Source: Planctomycetota bacterium
Lineage (GTDB): Bacteria > Planctomycetota > UBA1135 > UBA2386
Direction of reading: 5' to 3'
Length of the DNA: 33,428 bases
Assembly (NCBI GenBank): GCA_016235155.1
Contig: JACRLW010000133.1
Span: 1 to 33,428 of the forward strand
Positions 17,820 to 25,799 of the stretch are shown here, piece after piece (position 1 is the first letter of the stretch; the number at the start of each line of letters is the position of its first letter). Under the pieces are notes generated by a model. The model saw only the letters and a list, made by a program, of their open reading frames with translations. It made no database searches and was not told the DNA's origin. Position numbers and translations under genes: made by a program.

Positions 17820-18983
17820 TCAGGCCACCGGGCTCCCCTCCGCCAACTCGATCTCCTCGTACGTCGTCGTGCGTTGGACCGGCACGTAACCGGCTTCACG
17901 GATCAGGCGCATGAGGTCGTTCCGGTTCAGCCGCTCGGGGGCGGTCGTTCCGGCGTCGTGCGTGATCTTCTCCTCGGTGACGGTGCCGTCGATGTCGTTG
18001 GCGCCGAAGGAGAGCGCGGTCTGCGCGCTCTCGGGCGTGAGCATGATCCAGTAGGCCTTCACGTTCGCGAAGTTGTCGAGCATCAGGCGGCCGACCGCGA
18101 TGTTGCGGAGGTCCATCCAGCCGGTCGTCACGTGGCCATGGTGCTCGAGATCGGTGTGATAGGGCCAGAACGCGAGCGGGATGTACGCCATGAAGCCGCC
18201 GCACTCGTCCTGGAGTTCGCGCAGCTTGACGAGATGCGTCACGCGTTCGTCGGCGCGCTCGATGTGCCCATACAGCATCGTCGCGTTCATCTTGAAGCCG
18301 TGCTTCTGCACCTTGCGCGCGGTGTCGAGCCACTCCTGCGGACCGATCTTCTCGCGGAAGACGGCCTTGTGGACGCGGTCGACGAGGACCTCGGCGCCGC
18401 CGCCCGGGCAGGAGCCGAGTCCGGCTTCGCGGAGGTCGGCGAAGACCTCGTCCTCGCTCTTCTTCGAGACCTTCAGCATGTGGTCGATCTCGACCATGGT
18501 GAACGCCTTCACGTGGATGTCCGGACGTGCACGCTTCGCGGCGCGGACGACTTCGAGGTAGTAGTCGTAGGGCATCGACGGATGGATCCCCGCGACCATG
18601 TGCACCTCGGTCGGCGCGAGGTCGTCGTACTCGCGCAGCTTCTTCTCGATGTCCGGACCCCGCATCAGGTAGCCGCGCGCTTCGCCTTCCTTGGCGGCGA
18701 ACGCGCAGAACTTGCACGAGTACTGGCAGATGTTCGTGTAGTTGATGTGGAGGTTGTTGTTGAAGTAGGCCTTCTTGCCGTGGCGGCGCGTGCGCACGCG
18801 GTGCGCCAGCCAGCCGACCGCCGCGAGTTGGGGCGTCTCGAAGAGGCGGAGCCCGTCGTCGAAGCCGAGGCGTTCGCCGCGCTCGACCTTGTCGTGGACG
18901 TCGGCGAGACCGGCTTTCTCGATCAGGCGGTGCGCGAGGCTGTCGTCGAGGGGCGCATCGGCGAAGTTGGCGGGTCCGCTCAT
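17820..18983 (-). CDS. mqnE: Aminodeoxyfutalosine synthase (radical SAM)
   Basis: MqnE catalyses the first radical SAM step of the futalosine menaquinone route, joining the chorismate-derived enolpyruvyl benzoate to adenosine from SAM to give aminofutalosine. The product has 387 residues. The cluster-binding motif is C86-x3-C90-x2-C93 in NICQYSCKFCAF, preceded by the family segment NNLHINYTN. Further family features are EVHMVAGIHPSMPYDYYLE, GLGSCPGGGAEVL and NATMLYGHIE. The ATG at 18983 overlaps the stop of mqnC by four bases, so it is the second gene of a coupled pair. Other menaquinone genes (mqnA, mqnB, mqnD) are not in the window. Confidence 0.93.
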   Translation of the reverse strand: MSGPANFADAPLDDSLAHRLIEKAGLADVHDKVERGERLGFDDGLRLFETPQLAAVGWLAHRVRTRRHGKKAYFNNNLHINYTNICQYSCKFCAFAAKEGEARGYLMRGPDIEKKLREYDDLAPTEVHMVAGIHPSMPYDYYLEVVRAAKRARPDIHVKAFTMVEIDHMLKVSKKSEDEVFADLREAGLGSCPGGGAEVLVDRVHKAVFREKIGPQEWLDTARKVQKHGFKMNATMLYGHIERADERVTHLVKLRELQDECGGFMAYIPLAFWPYHTDLEHHGHVTTGWMDLRNIAVGRLMLDNFANVKAYWIMLTPESAQTALSFGANDIDGTVTEEKITHDAGTTAPERLNRNDLMRLIREAGYVPVQRTTTYEEIELAEGSPVA

Positions 18984-20173
18984 CGAGAACTCCCCTCCGC
19001 GACGCCGACCGAGCTCACGACGACCTTCTCGCGCGGCGGCCGTCCGAACCGGTCCGTCGGCGGCGTTTCGACCGGCTGGTAGAGCATGTTGCGGCGCTGG
19101 GGCACGAAGCCCGCGTCCTTGATGTGGCGCTCGATCTCGGCGATCGAAGCCGGGTGCGAGCATCCGGCGCTGCTGACGACGTTCTCTTCGAGCATCGCGG
19201 AGCCGAAGTCGTCCGCGCCCATCGCGAGTCCGACCTGACACGTCTTCAGTCCCTGCGTGACGAAGCTCGACTGCACGTGGTCGACGTTGTTCAGGTAGAT
19301 GCGCGAGAAGGCGAGCGTGCGGAGGTACTCCGCGACCGACAGCTTGCTCGCCGACCATCGTTCGGGATCCGCGAGCTGCATCGGCGTGTGCTCCGGCTGG
19401 AAGGTCCAGGGGATGAATGCCGTGAATACGCCGCACTCGGCCTGGAGATCGCGCACGCGCGTCAGGTGTTCGACGCGCTCTTCGTCGGTCTCGACGGTGC
19501 CGAACATCATCGTCGCCGTGCCGCGCATGCCGATCGCCGCGGCCTGTCGCATGACCTCCAGCCACTCGTCGGTCGTCGCCTTCTTCGGCGCGATGATCTT
19601 GCGCACGCGGTCGACGAGGATCTCGGCGCCGCCGCCGGGGATGGAGTCGAGGCCGGCCTCTCGCAGTTCGACCAGGATCTCGCGCACGCTGCGCTTGTCG
19701 AGCTTCGCGAGGTGCGTGATCTCCGGCGGCGACATCCCATGGATCCAGATCGTGGGATAGCGGCGCTTGATGTCGCGGAAGAGCTCGGCGAACCACTCGG
19801 TGCGCAGGCGCGGATGGTGGCCGCCCTGCAGGAGGAGTTGGATGCCGCCGAGCGCGATCGTCGCCTCGATCTTCTGGTAGATGACCTCGCGCGGCAGCAC
19901 GTAGCCCTCGGCGTCGCCCGGCGAGCGATAGAAGGCGCAGAAGCCGCAGTCGGTGACGCAGACGTTCGTCGGGTTCAGGTTGCGGTCGACGATGTAGGTG
20001 ACCTTCCGCTCGGGGTTCTTCGCGAAGCGGATCGCGTCGGCGACGAGGCCGAGCGACGGCAACTGGAAGCCGCGATAGACGGCGAGTCCTTCGGAGGGGG
20101 TCAAAGCCCCGCCGGCGAGGGCTTTCTCGGCGAGGTCGGACAGGCGGCGGGGGTCGTGGGGGTCTGCGGGCAT
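18980..20173 (-). CDS. mqnC: Cyclic dehypoxanthinyl futalosine synthase (radical SAM)
   Basis: MqnC cyclises dehypoxanthine futalosine, the third step of the futalosine menaquinone pathway, using a 4Fe-4S cluster and SAM. The product has 397 residues. The cluster motif is C72-x3-C76-x2-C79 in VCVTDCGFCAFYR, preceded by TYIVDRNLNPTN. Typical family blocks follow: LLLQGGHHPRLRTEWF, HGMSPPEITHLAKL, GLDSIPGGGAEILVDRVR and ATMMFGTVE. The start is ATG at 20173; there is no strong Shine-Dalgarno site. It is the first gene of a pair with mqnE (ATGA overlap), and a 240-base divergent region separates it from the porin gene. The pair points to menaquinone as a respiratory quinone. Confidence 0.94.
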   Translation of the reverse strand: MPADPHDPRRLSDLAEKALAGGALTPSEGLAVYRGFQLPSLGLVADAIRFAKNPERKVTYIVDRNLNPTNVCVTDCGFCAFYRSPGDAEGYVLPREVIYQKIEATIALGGIQLLLQGGHHPRLRTEWFAELFRDIKRRYPTIWIHGMSPPEITHLAKLDKRSVREILVELREAGLDSIPGGGAEILVDRVRKIIAPKKATTDEWLEVMRQAAAIGMRGTATMMFGTVETDEERVEHLTRVRDLQAECGVFTAFIPWTFQPEHTPMQLADPERWSASKLSVAEYLRTLAFSRIYLNNVDHVQSSFVTQGLKTCQVGLAMGADDFGSAMLEENVVSSAGCSHPASIAEIERHIKDAGFVPQRRNMLYQPVETPPTDRFGRPPREKVVVSSVGVAEGSSR

Positions 20174-20413
20174 CGGAAGGGGGCGGAAGATAGGTCGGAG
20201 CGGCGGCAGGCCGGTGGACTTTCTCGGCGCCTGGTCCAGGGCCCCGGCGAATCCGGCGAGGCTGCCACGCGGCTAGCCCAGAACCACAGGATCCACAATC
20301 GGTTATGGCCGCTCGGATAGCCTGGTTCCGAACTGCCCGTCAGTCGACTTGCTGAGATTACATCTAGAAAAAGTACGTGCCTGACCCGCCGGTTCCAGCT
20401 ACGAGTCGCCGGC
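20174..20413. promoter_or_regulatory. Divergent intergenic region between mqnC and the porin cluster
   Basis: These 240 bases must carry the promoters for the mqnC-mqnE pair (leftward) and the porin cluster (rightward). The stretch at about 20280-20375 is noticeably less GC-rich than its surroundings, including ttgctgagattacatctaga, which fits a promoter, but I cannot assign -35 and -10 boxes. The GC-rich part (20215-20275) contains short inverted repeats. No open frame of note. Confidence 0.4.
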
Positions 20414-21796
20414 ATGCAACTCGGAATCGACTCGACCTGCGCGACGGGTTCGCGACCGCGACCAGCCGGCTTCCCCGCCTCGCCGGCGCTCTGCGCCGCG
20501 GTCCTCGCCCTCGCGGTTCCCGCCGCGAGGGCGCAGGACCCGGCCCGTCCCGACCAGGATCCGCTGTCGACCCTGCGCGCCGAGAACCGCGCGTTGCGCG
20601 TCGACTTCGAGGCGATGGCGGAGCGGGTGCGCGCGAACGAGGCGCGACTCGACGGCCTCTCCCGCGGTTTCGAGGGCGTCGCCGTCGACGAGAGTCGGTG
20701 GACCGACCAGCGCGGTCGGAGCGGACTCGGACCCGCGGCGTCGAAGGTCTACGGGGGCGAACCCGGCCTCTCGATCGGCGGCTACGGGGAGATCCTGTTC
20801 GAGAGCCGCGAAGGGGCGACCGATCGCTTCGATGCGCTGCGCGCCGTCACGTTCATCGGCTACCGCTTCGACGAGACCCTGGTCTTCGACTCGGAGATCG
20901 AGATCGAGCACGGCACGACCTCCGCGTCGTCCGGCACGACGTCGAGCGGTGGTTCGGTCTCGCTGGAGTTCGGTTACCTCGACTGGCTGGCGACCGACGC
21001 GTTCGGCGTGCGCGCGGGCCTGCTCCTCGTGCCGCTCGGTCTCGTCAACGAGATGCACGAGCCCGGCACGTTCCTGGCGGCCCAGCGATCGCAGACCGAA
21101 CAACGGATCATCCCGACGACCTGGCGCGCGCCGGGCTTCGGACTCCACGGCGAAGTCGGCGGCTTCACCTGGCGGAGCTACGCGCTCGCGAGCCTCGACG
21201 GCGAGGAGTTCAACTCCTCCGGTCTGCGCGGCGGTCGCCAGCAGGGCAACCGCGAGGCCGCCGACGACCTGGCGCTCGCGGCGCGCGTCGACTGGATCGA
21301 CACGCCGGGTCTGCTGGTCGGCGTCTCGGGCTGGCACGGCGACACCGGTCAGGACGGCATCGGCAACGCCGGCGTCGCGATCCCCGCACTCGCCACGACC
21401 GTGATCGACGTGCACGCCGACTGGAAGTCCGGGCCGTACTGGTTCCGCGGATTGTGGGCCGAGGCGTTCGTCGACGACGCCCTGGCGTTCGACGTGGCGA
21501 CCGGCCGCGCGCTCGCGGAGCGGATGCGCGGCGTCGAGCTCGAGGCGGGCTTCGACGTGTTCGCGGTCCTCGCTCCCGAGCGCGGGCAGTCGCTCTGGGC
21601 GTTCGCACGGCACGAGTGGATCGACACCCAAGTGAGCCTGCCGCCGGGCATCGCCCGCGACCCGGCGCAGGACGATCGCTTCTGGACCTTCGGCCTGCAC
21701 TGGCGACCGTTGGACGGGATCAGCGTGAAGGCCGACTACACGATCGCGGAGGAGGGTCGCAATGGCGCAAACCTGCTGCTCGGCTACTCGTTCTGA
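20414..21796 (+). CDS. Outer-membrane porin, phosphate-selective porin O/P-like
   Basis: This is a 460-residue predicted beta-barrel protein. A signal peptide with hydrophobic core ALCAAVLALAVPAARA is followed by a coiled-coil stretch (TLRAENRALRVDFEAMAERV and on, residues 52-90), as in trimeric porins. Alternating strands run from SIGGYGEILFES to the end, and the last residue is Phe (LLLGYSF), the hallmark of an outer-membrane barrel. Features such as RAGLLLVPLGLVNEMHEP and the repeated short amphipathic strands resemble the OprP/OprO family. The permeating solute is unknown. No Shine-Dalgarno site precedes the ATG at 20414. The gene overlaps the next one by 35 bases, so it probably heads an operon with the flavoprotein and the four-helix membrane protein. 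Confidence 0.82.
   Translation: MQLGIDSTCATGSRPRPAGFPASPALCAAVLALAVPAARAQDPARPDQDPLSTLRAENRALRVDFEAMAERVRANEARLDGLSRGFEGVAVDESRWTDQRGRSGLGPAASKVYGGEPGLSIGGYGEILFESREGATDRFDALRAVTFIGYRFDETLVFDSEIEIEHGTTSASSGTTSSGGSVSLEFGYLDWLATDAFGVRAGLLLVPLGLVNEMHEPGTFLAAQRSQTEQRIIPTTWRAPGFGLHGEVGGFTWRSYALASLDGEEFNSSGLRGGRQQGNREAADDLALAARVDWIDTPGLLVGVSGWHGDTGQDGIGNAGVAIPALATTVIDVHADWKSGPYWFRGLWAEAFVDDALAFDVATGRALAERMRGVELEAGFDVFAVLAPERGQSLWAFARHEWIDTQVSLPPGIARDPAQDDRFWTFGLHWRPLDGISVKADYTIAEEGRNGANLLLGYSF
21750..21756 (+). promoter_or_regulatory. Strong ribosome-binding site inside the porin gene
   Basis: AGGAGGG ends five bases before ATG 21762 and lies within the last codons of the porin. It is among the best Shine-Dalgarno matches I saw in the window and selects ATG 21762 over the GTG at 21812 for the flavoprotein. 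Confidence 0.7.
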
Positions 21797-22445
21797 GCCG
21801 GTTCGTCCCGCGGTGCGCGCGGTGCTCGCCTGGTTCGCCGCGTGCGTCGCGGTCGGTCCGCTGCTCGCAGCCCAGGATCGAACGCCGGAGGCGGTGCTCG
21901 CCGAGCGATGGCCGCGAGCGACGATCGTGCGCCGCGAGATCCCGCTGGGCGAAGCCGAACTCGCCGCGATCGAGACCCGCGCCGGCACGCGTCCCGAGCG
22001 CGCGGTGTGCTTCCGCTACGACGTGCGCATCGACGGCGCCGTCGTCGCGCGCGGTTACACCGAGGTGCATCGCGTGCGGACGCTGCGCGAGGCGCTGTTC
22101 GTCGTCGTCGGCGCCGACGGCCGCATCGCCGCGGTCGACGTCCTCGCGTTCGCGGAACCGCGGACGTTCGCGCCGCGTGCGCGCTTCCTCGCGCAGTTCG
22201 TCGGGCGCCGACTCGACGACGATCTCCAGTCCGGTCGCGGCATCGACGGGATGACCGGTGCGACGCTCACGACGCGCGCCGTCGTCGGCGGCGCACGCCG
22301 CGCCTTGGCAACGGACGCGGTGATCACCGCGCGGGACGGATCGCATCCGCCCGATCCGGTGCCGCCGCCGTCCCGGGAACCGGTCGAGCGTGGCACCGAG
22401 ATTCGCAAACCGGAATCGAACCGCGGGCGAGGAACTGCGCGGTGA
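21762..22445 (+). CDS. Exported FMN-binding domain protein with covalent flavin site
   Basis: This is a 227-residue exported protein with an FMN-binding domain like that of NqrC/RnfG. An N-terminal hydrophobic segment (AVLAWFAACVAVGPLLAAQ, about residues 19-38) is a signal peptide or anchor. Residues 162-168 read DGMTGAT. They fit the D-x2-S/T-G-A-S/T motif recognised by the flavin transferase ApbE, with T168 as the expected FMN attachment residue. The rest of the domain shows GYTEVHRVRTLREALFVVVG and DVLAFAEPRTF, as in that family. The C-terminal 40 residues are a Pro/Arg-rich tail. No apbE is in the window. It overlaps the porin by 35 bases and shares a GTGA overlap with the next gene, so the three are probably translated together. 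I infer electron transfer in the cell envelope. Confidence 0.85.
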   Translation: MAQTCCSATRSEPVRPAVRAVLAWFAACVAVGPLLAAQDRTPEAVLAERWPRATIVRREIPLGEAELAAIETRAGTRPERAVCFRYDVRIDGAVVARGYTEVHRVRTLREALFVVVGADGRIAAVDVLAFAEPRTFAPRARFLAQFVGRRLDDDLQSGRGIDGMTGATLTTRAVVGGARRALATDAVITARDGSHPPDPVPPPSREPVERGTEIRKPESNRGRGTAR

Positions 22446-22957
22446 ACCGGACCGCGGTGCTTGCCGTCGCGTGCACGGCGGCGATCGCCGGCGGCAGCGG
22501 CGTCGCGCTCGCGTGGTCGCGCTGGTTCTTCGACCCGATCGACGAACTCGCGATCGTGAACAGTCCCGCCGAACCGGTCCTGCTCGCGATCCACGTCCTC
22601 GCGGTGCCCGTGCTCGTCTTCGTGCTCGGAGTGATCGCCGCGAGCCACGCGGTGCCGCGCCTGCGCAAGCGTCGCGGGGAGCGCTCTCGCCTCGGGCTGG
22701 TGCTCATCGGTCTGCTCGCACCGTTGATCCTCAGCGGCCCTGCGACGCAGGTCGTCGAAGACGAGTCCGCACGACGGCTGATCGGATACGTCCACGGCGG
22801 CACGGGCATCCTCTGGCTCCTCGCGTTGACGGTGCACGCGTGCTCGCCGCGCCTCTCGCGATGGATCCGGTCTCGCCGCGACCGTAGCCTGCCCGCCCCC
22901 GATCGACCCCCGGCCGACGGGCCCACCACGCCATGTCCGAGCGCCCCTCCGACCTGA
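22442..22957 (+). CDS. Four-helix membrane protein, possible b-type cytochrome
   Basis: This 171-residue inner-membrane protein starts at GTG 22442 and overlaps the flavoprotein stop by four bases. Four hydrophobic helices are visible, near residues 5-25, 46-68, 84-104 and 114-133. Histidines sit at both ends of helix 2 (H51 and H69) and of helix 4 (H118 and H132). Since helices 2 and 4 run in the same direction, H51/H118 and H69/H132 could pair on opposite membrane faces as bis-His haem ligands. I do not recognise the family with certainty; it resembles small cytochrome b-like proteins found beside FMN-binding proteins. A likely role is to carry electrons from the quinone pool to the exported flavoprotein. 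The Pro-rich C-terminal tail overlaps the glyS start by 25 bases. Confidence 0.75.
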   Translation: MNRTAVLAVACTAAIAGGSGVALAWSRWFFDPIDELAIVNSPAEPVLLAIHVLAVPVLVFVLGVIAASHAVPRLRKRRGERSRLGLVLIGLLAPLILSGPATQVVEDESARRLIGYVHGGTGILWLLALTVHACSPRLSRWIRSRRDRSLPAPDRPPADGPTTPCPSAPPT

Positions 22958-24291
22958 TGGATCGCGTCGTCTCGCTGTGCAAACGCCGCGGCTTCGTCTT
23001 CCAGAGCAGCGAGATCTACGGCGGAATCAACTCCTGCTACGACTACGGACCGCTCGGCGCGGAGCTCAAGCGCAACGTGAAGGAGGCGTGGTGGCGCGCG
23101 ATGGTGGTCGAGCGCGACGACATCGTCGGCCTCGACTCCGCGATCATCCAGCATCCCGAGGTCTGGCGGTCCTCGGGCCACGTCGCCGGTTTCGCCGACC
23201 TGCTCGTCGACTGCCGCGTGTGCAAGGGGCGCTTCCGCTGGGACCATCTGCCTGATCCGAAGCAGTGCCCGAACTGCGGGCCGAAGGGCGATCTCACCGA
23301 GCCCCGTGCGTTCAACCTGATGTTCGAGACCTACGCCGGGCCGGTGAAGGACTCGGCGAACATCGTCTACCTGCGGCCGGAGACCGCGCAGGGCATCTTC
23401 ACGAACTTCCTGAACGTCGTGAACAGCGCCCGAATGGCCCCGCCGTTCGGCGTCGCCCAGATCGGGAAGAGCTTCCGCAACGAGATCACGCCCGGGAACT
23501 TCGTGTTCCGGACCCGTGAGTTCGAGCAGATGGAGATGGAGTTCTTCGTGCCGCCGGCGGACGACGCCCAGTGGTACGAGACCTGGCGCAAGGAACGGTT
23601 CGCGTGGTACCAGCGCTACGGCGTGCGCGCGGCGAACCTGCGGCTGCGCGAGCACGCGCCGGACGAACTCGCGCACTACTCGAAGGGCTGCACCGACGTC
23701 GAGTACCGCTACCCCTTCGGTTGGGGCGAACTGGAGGGCATCGCGATGCGCGGCGCCTTCGACCTGACCGCGCACAGCAAGGGTTCGGGCAAGGACCTGT
23801 CGTTCTTCGACGAAGCCACCAAGTCCCGCTACGTGCCGCACGTGATCGAGCCGGCGGCCGGCTGCGATCGCGCGGCGATGACCTTCCTCGTCGACGCCTA
23901 CGACGAGGAGACCATCGCCGACGAGGAGTCGGGCAAGACCGAGACGCGCACCGTCCTCCGCTTCCATCCGCGCATCGCGCCGATCACCGTCGCCCTGTTC
24001 CCGCTCGTGAAGAAGGCCGGCATGCCGGAGCGCGCGCGCGAGCTGCAACGCCGGCTGATGGAGGCCGGCCTGCGCACGTACTACGACGAGAAGGGCGCGA
24101 TCGGGCGCCGCTACCGCCGTCAGGACGAGGTCGGAACGCCGTGGTGCGTGACCGTCGACGGCACGACCGTCGAAGGCGACGGCACCGTCACCGTGCGCGA
24201 CCGCGATTCGATGGAGCAGGTGCGCGTGGCGCCGCTCGAACTCGTCGCGCTGTTGCTGCAGCGCATGCGCGACTGGCGTCGCGAGTCCTGA
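22933..24291 (+). CDS. glyS: Glycyl-tRNA synthetase, alpha2 type
   Basis: This class II aminoacyl-tRNA synthetase charges tRNA-Gly. The 452-residue length fits the single-chain homodimeric form, not the alpha2beta2 GlyQ/GlyS form. It shows the conserved start SLCKRRGFVFQSSEIYGG, a zinc site (C94, C97, C112, C115), motif 2 FRNEITPGNFVFRTREFEQM, motif 3 near GCDRAAMTFLVDAY, and the anticodon-binding domain from about residue 350 (APITVALFPLVKK). The ATG at 22933 overlaps the upstream gene by 25 bases. A second ATG at 22957 would give a TGATG junction and lose only eight residues, so the start is uncertain. It converges on the coiled-coil protein gene with 13 bases between. Confidence 0.95.
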   Translation: MSERPSDLMDRVVSLCKRRGFVFQSSEIYGGINSCYDYGPLGAELKRNVKEAWWRAMVVERDDIVGLDSAIIQHPEVWRSSGHVAGFADLLVDCRVCKGRFRWDHLPDPKQCPNCGPKGDLTEPRAFNLMFETYAGPVKDSANIVYLRPETAQGIFTNFLNVVNSARMAPPFGVAQIGKSFRNEITPGNFVFRTREFEQMEMEFFVPPADDAQWYETWRKERFAWYQRYGVRAANLRLREHAPDELAHYSKGCTDVEYRYPFGWGELEGIAMRGAFDLTAHSKGSGKDLSFFDEATKSRYVPHVIEPAAGCDRAAMTFLVDAYDEETIADEESGKTETRTVLRFHPRIAPITVALFPLVKKAGMPERARELQRRLMEAGLRTYYDEKGAIGRRYRRQDEVGTPWCVTVDGTTVEGDGTVTVRDRDSMEQVRVAPLELVALLLQRMRDWRRES

Positions 24292-24304
24292 GCCTCGCGG
24301 TCGT

Positions 24305-25702
24305 TCAGCCGCGCATCGACTTGAGCTTCGCGATCGCGCCGAGGACGTTCTTGTTGTTGGTCTGACGCGCGCCCGCGATCTTCGTCGCGTTCGCGTCGCC
24401 GGCGCCGGTCGACGCCGTCGCGGGCGTCGCGGCCGCGGCCGCCGGAGTCTCCGGCGGCGCCGCGGCGAGCGTCGAACCCATCGGCGTGACCGGCGACGAC
24501 TGCGCGGTGGACGGCGGCGCCGCCGCGACCTGCGCGGGTCGTTGCTCGAGGCGGGCGACCACGGTCGCGAGCGCGGTGACGTCGCGCTGGATCTGGGCGA
24601 GCGATTGCGTCAACGGGCCGAGATCCGGCGTTCCGCCGGTTCCGCCGGCCTGCGCTGTCGCCGCGTCGATCGTGCGGCACGCCTTCGCGAGGTCGTCACC
24701 GATCGCGCGACGCAGGTCCTCCTGCGCCGACTGCATCACGGTCATCAGCTCGAGTTGGAGCTCGTCGACGGCGTCCGCAGCGCGTTTCGCGAGCGTGCCC
24801 GCTTCGACCGCCCGGTCACGCGAGCCCTCGACCGCGTGCTTGAGTTCGGTGATCGCGCCGTCTGCGACGCCACCTGATCGCTCCCCGGCGAGTTGCAGAC
24901 CGATCTCGCCGATCGCCTCGCGGAGCTTCGGCTCGATCGCGAGCACGTCCTGCAGGCGGTTCGCGAGATCGGAAACCTGATTCGAGATCTCGAGCAACGG
25001 CGTGCCGTAGAGCTTCGTCGCCCGCGTCAGGTTGGCGATCTTCTCGTCGAGCCGGTCGAACTCGGCGCGGAGCGCATCGGTCGGCGGCGCGGTGCTCGCG
25101 CTCTTGATGTTCACGACGTCGGCGATCAAACGGAGCGAGCGATCGAGACCCTGATAGCGCCGCGTTTCCGTCGCCGCCCGCCGAGCGAACTCGCGTTGGA
25201 CGAGCCCGACCGTGAACAGGGCGATGCCCGCGACGACGAGCGAACGCGGGCCGATGCCGAACTCGGTGAGGTCCACCAGCATCTGGCGCGCCGCGCCGTC
25301 GAGCATCGACGACAGTCCGCCCAAGGCGAGCGCTGCGAGTCCGATGATCACGCCGGCGGTGCGCAGCCAGTCGCTGGTCTCGGGGTCGGCGTGGATCGGC
25401 GCGACCTCGAGGTGAACGGCAGCGTCCGGCTCGGCGGCGGCGGCCGGGTCCACCGGCGGGGCTTCACCGTCCGTGATCTCGTCGCCGGCGACTTCCGTCG
25501 ACTCGTCGATCGGATCGCCGGCGTAGCCGTCGTCGACGAAGCCCTCGGCCTCCTCCTCCGTCTCGCCGGCCTGCCAGTCCTGGGCCTCGGGTTCCGGGTC
25601 CGAGTCGCCCTCGGGAGGCGTCGTCGATTGCGGACGGAAGAACGAACTCGCGACGCGTGGCGGCTCGGGTTCGTGGGTCTGCGGCGTCGGCTTGCGCTTC
25701 AT
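24305..25702 (-). CDS. Membrane-anchored coiled-coil protein, unknown function
   Basis: This 465-residue protein starts at ATG 25702 (MKRKPTPQTHEPEPPRVASS). Residues 25-110 are acidic and Pro/Glu/Asp-rich, hence disordered. Two membrane helices follow, near residues 115-134 and 154-170. After these comes a long stretch of helical heptads (about 180-375) with segments such as AEFDRLDEKIANLTRATKLY and LQLELMTVMQSAQEDLRRAI. The end is an Ala/Pro/Thr-rich linker followed by a short basic tail, NVLGAIAKLKSMRG. I recognise no family. The layout suggests a cytoplasmic coiled coil tethered to the inner membrane, perhaps a scaffold or a chemoreceptor-like or division-related protein, but this is inference. 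It is divergent from ptsI across 97 bases. Confidence 0.75.
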   Translation of the reverse strand: MKRKPTPQTHEPEPPRVASSFFRPQSTTPPEGDSDPEPEAQDWQAGETEEEAEGFVDDGYAGDPIDESTEVAGDEITDGEAPPVDPAAAAEPDAAVHLEVAPIHADPETSDWLRTAGVIIGLAALALGGLSSMLDGAARQMLVDLTEFGIGPRSLVVAGIALFTVGLVQREFARRAATETRRYQGLDRSLRLIADVVNIKSASTAPPTDALRAEFDRLDEKIANLTRATKLYGTPLLEISNQVSDLANRLQDVLAIEPKLREAIGEIGLQLAGERSGGVADGAITELKHAVEGSRDRAVEAGTLAKRAADAVDELQLELMTVMQSAQEDLRRAIGDDLAKACRTIDAATAQAGGTGGTPDLGPLTQSLAQIQRDVTALATVVARLEQRPAQVAAAPPSTAQSSPVTPMGSTLAAAPPETPAAAAATPATASTGAGDANATKIAGARQTNNKNVLGAIAKLKSMRG

Positions 25703-25799
25703 CGGTGGGTCTCGACCGCGTCCTTCTTCGGCACGCTTCGCGAGGACTCCTGAAAGCGCGAGTTGCAATCTCGCACCGCGCTCGCGAAAACCCGACGCG

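Noticed and set aside
17874..19082. Plus-strand frame of 402 codons opposite mqnE
   Set aside because: The minus strand has the radical SAM motif and full-length homology; the plus reading is Val/Glu/Arg low-complexity antisense.
20240..20310. Cobalamin-riboswitch-like string upstream of the porin (GAATCCGGCG then GCTGCC)
   Set aside because: The AGGGAA segment and a good B12 box are absent and the spacing is wrong, so the likeness is probably chance in GC-rich DNA. A covariance-model scan would settle it.
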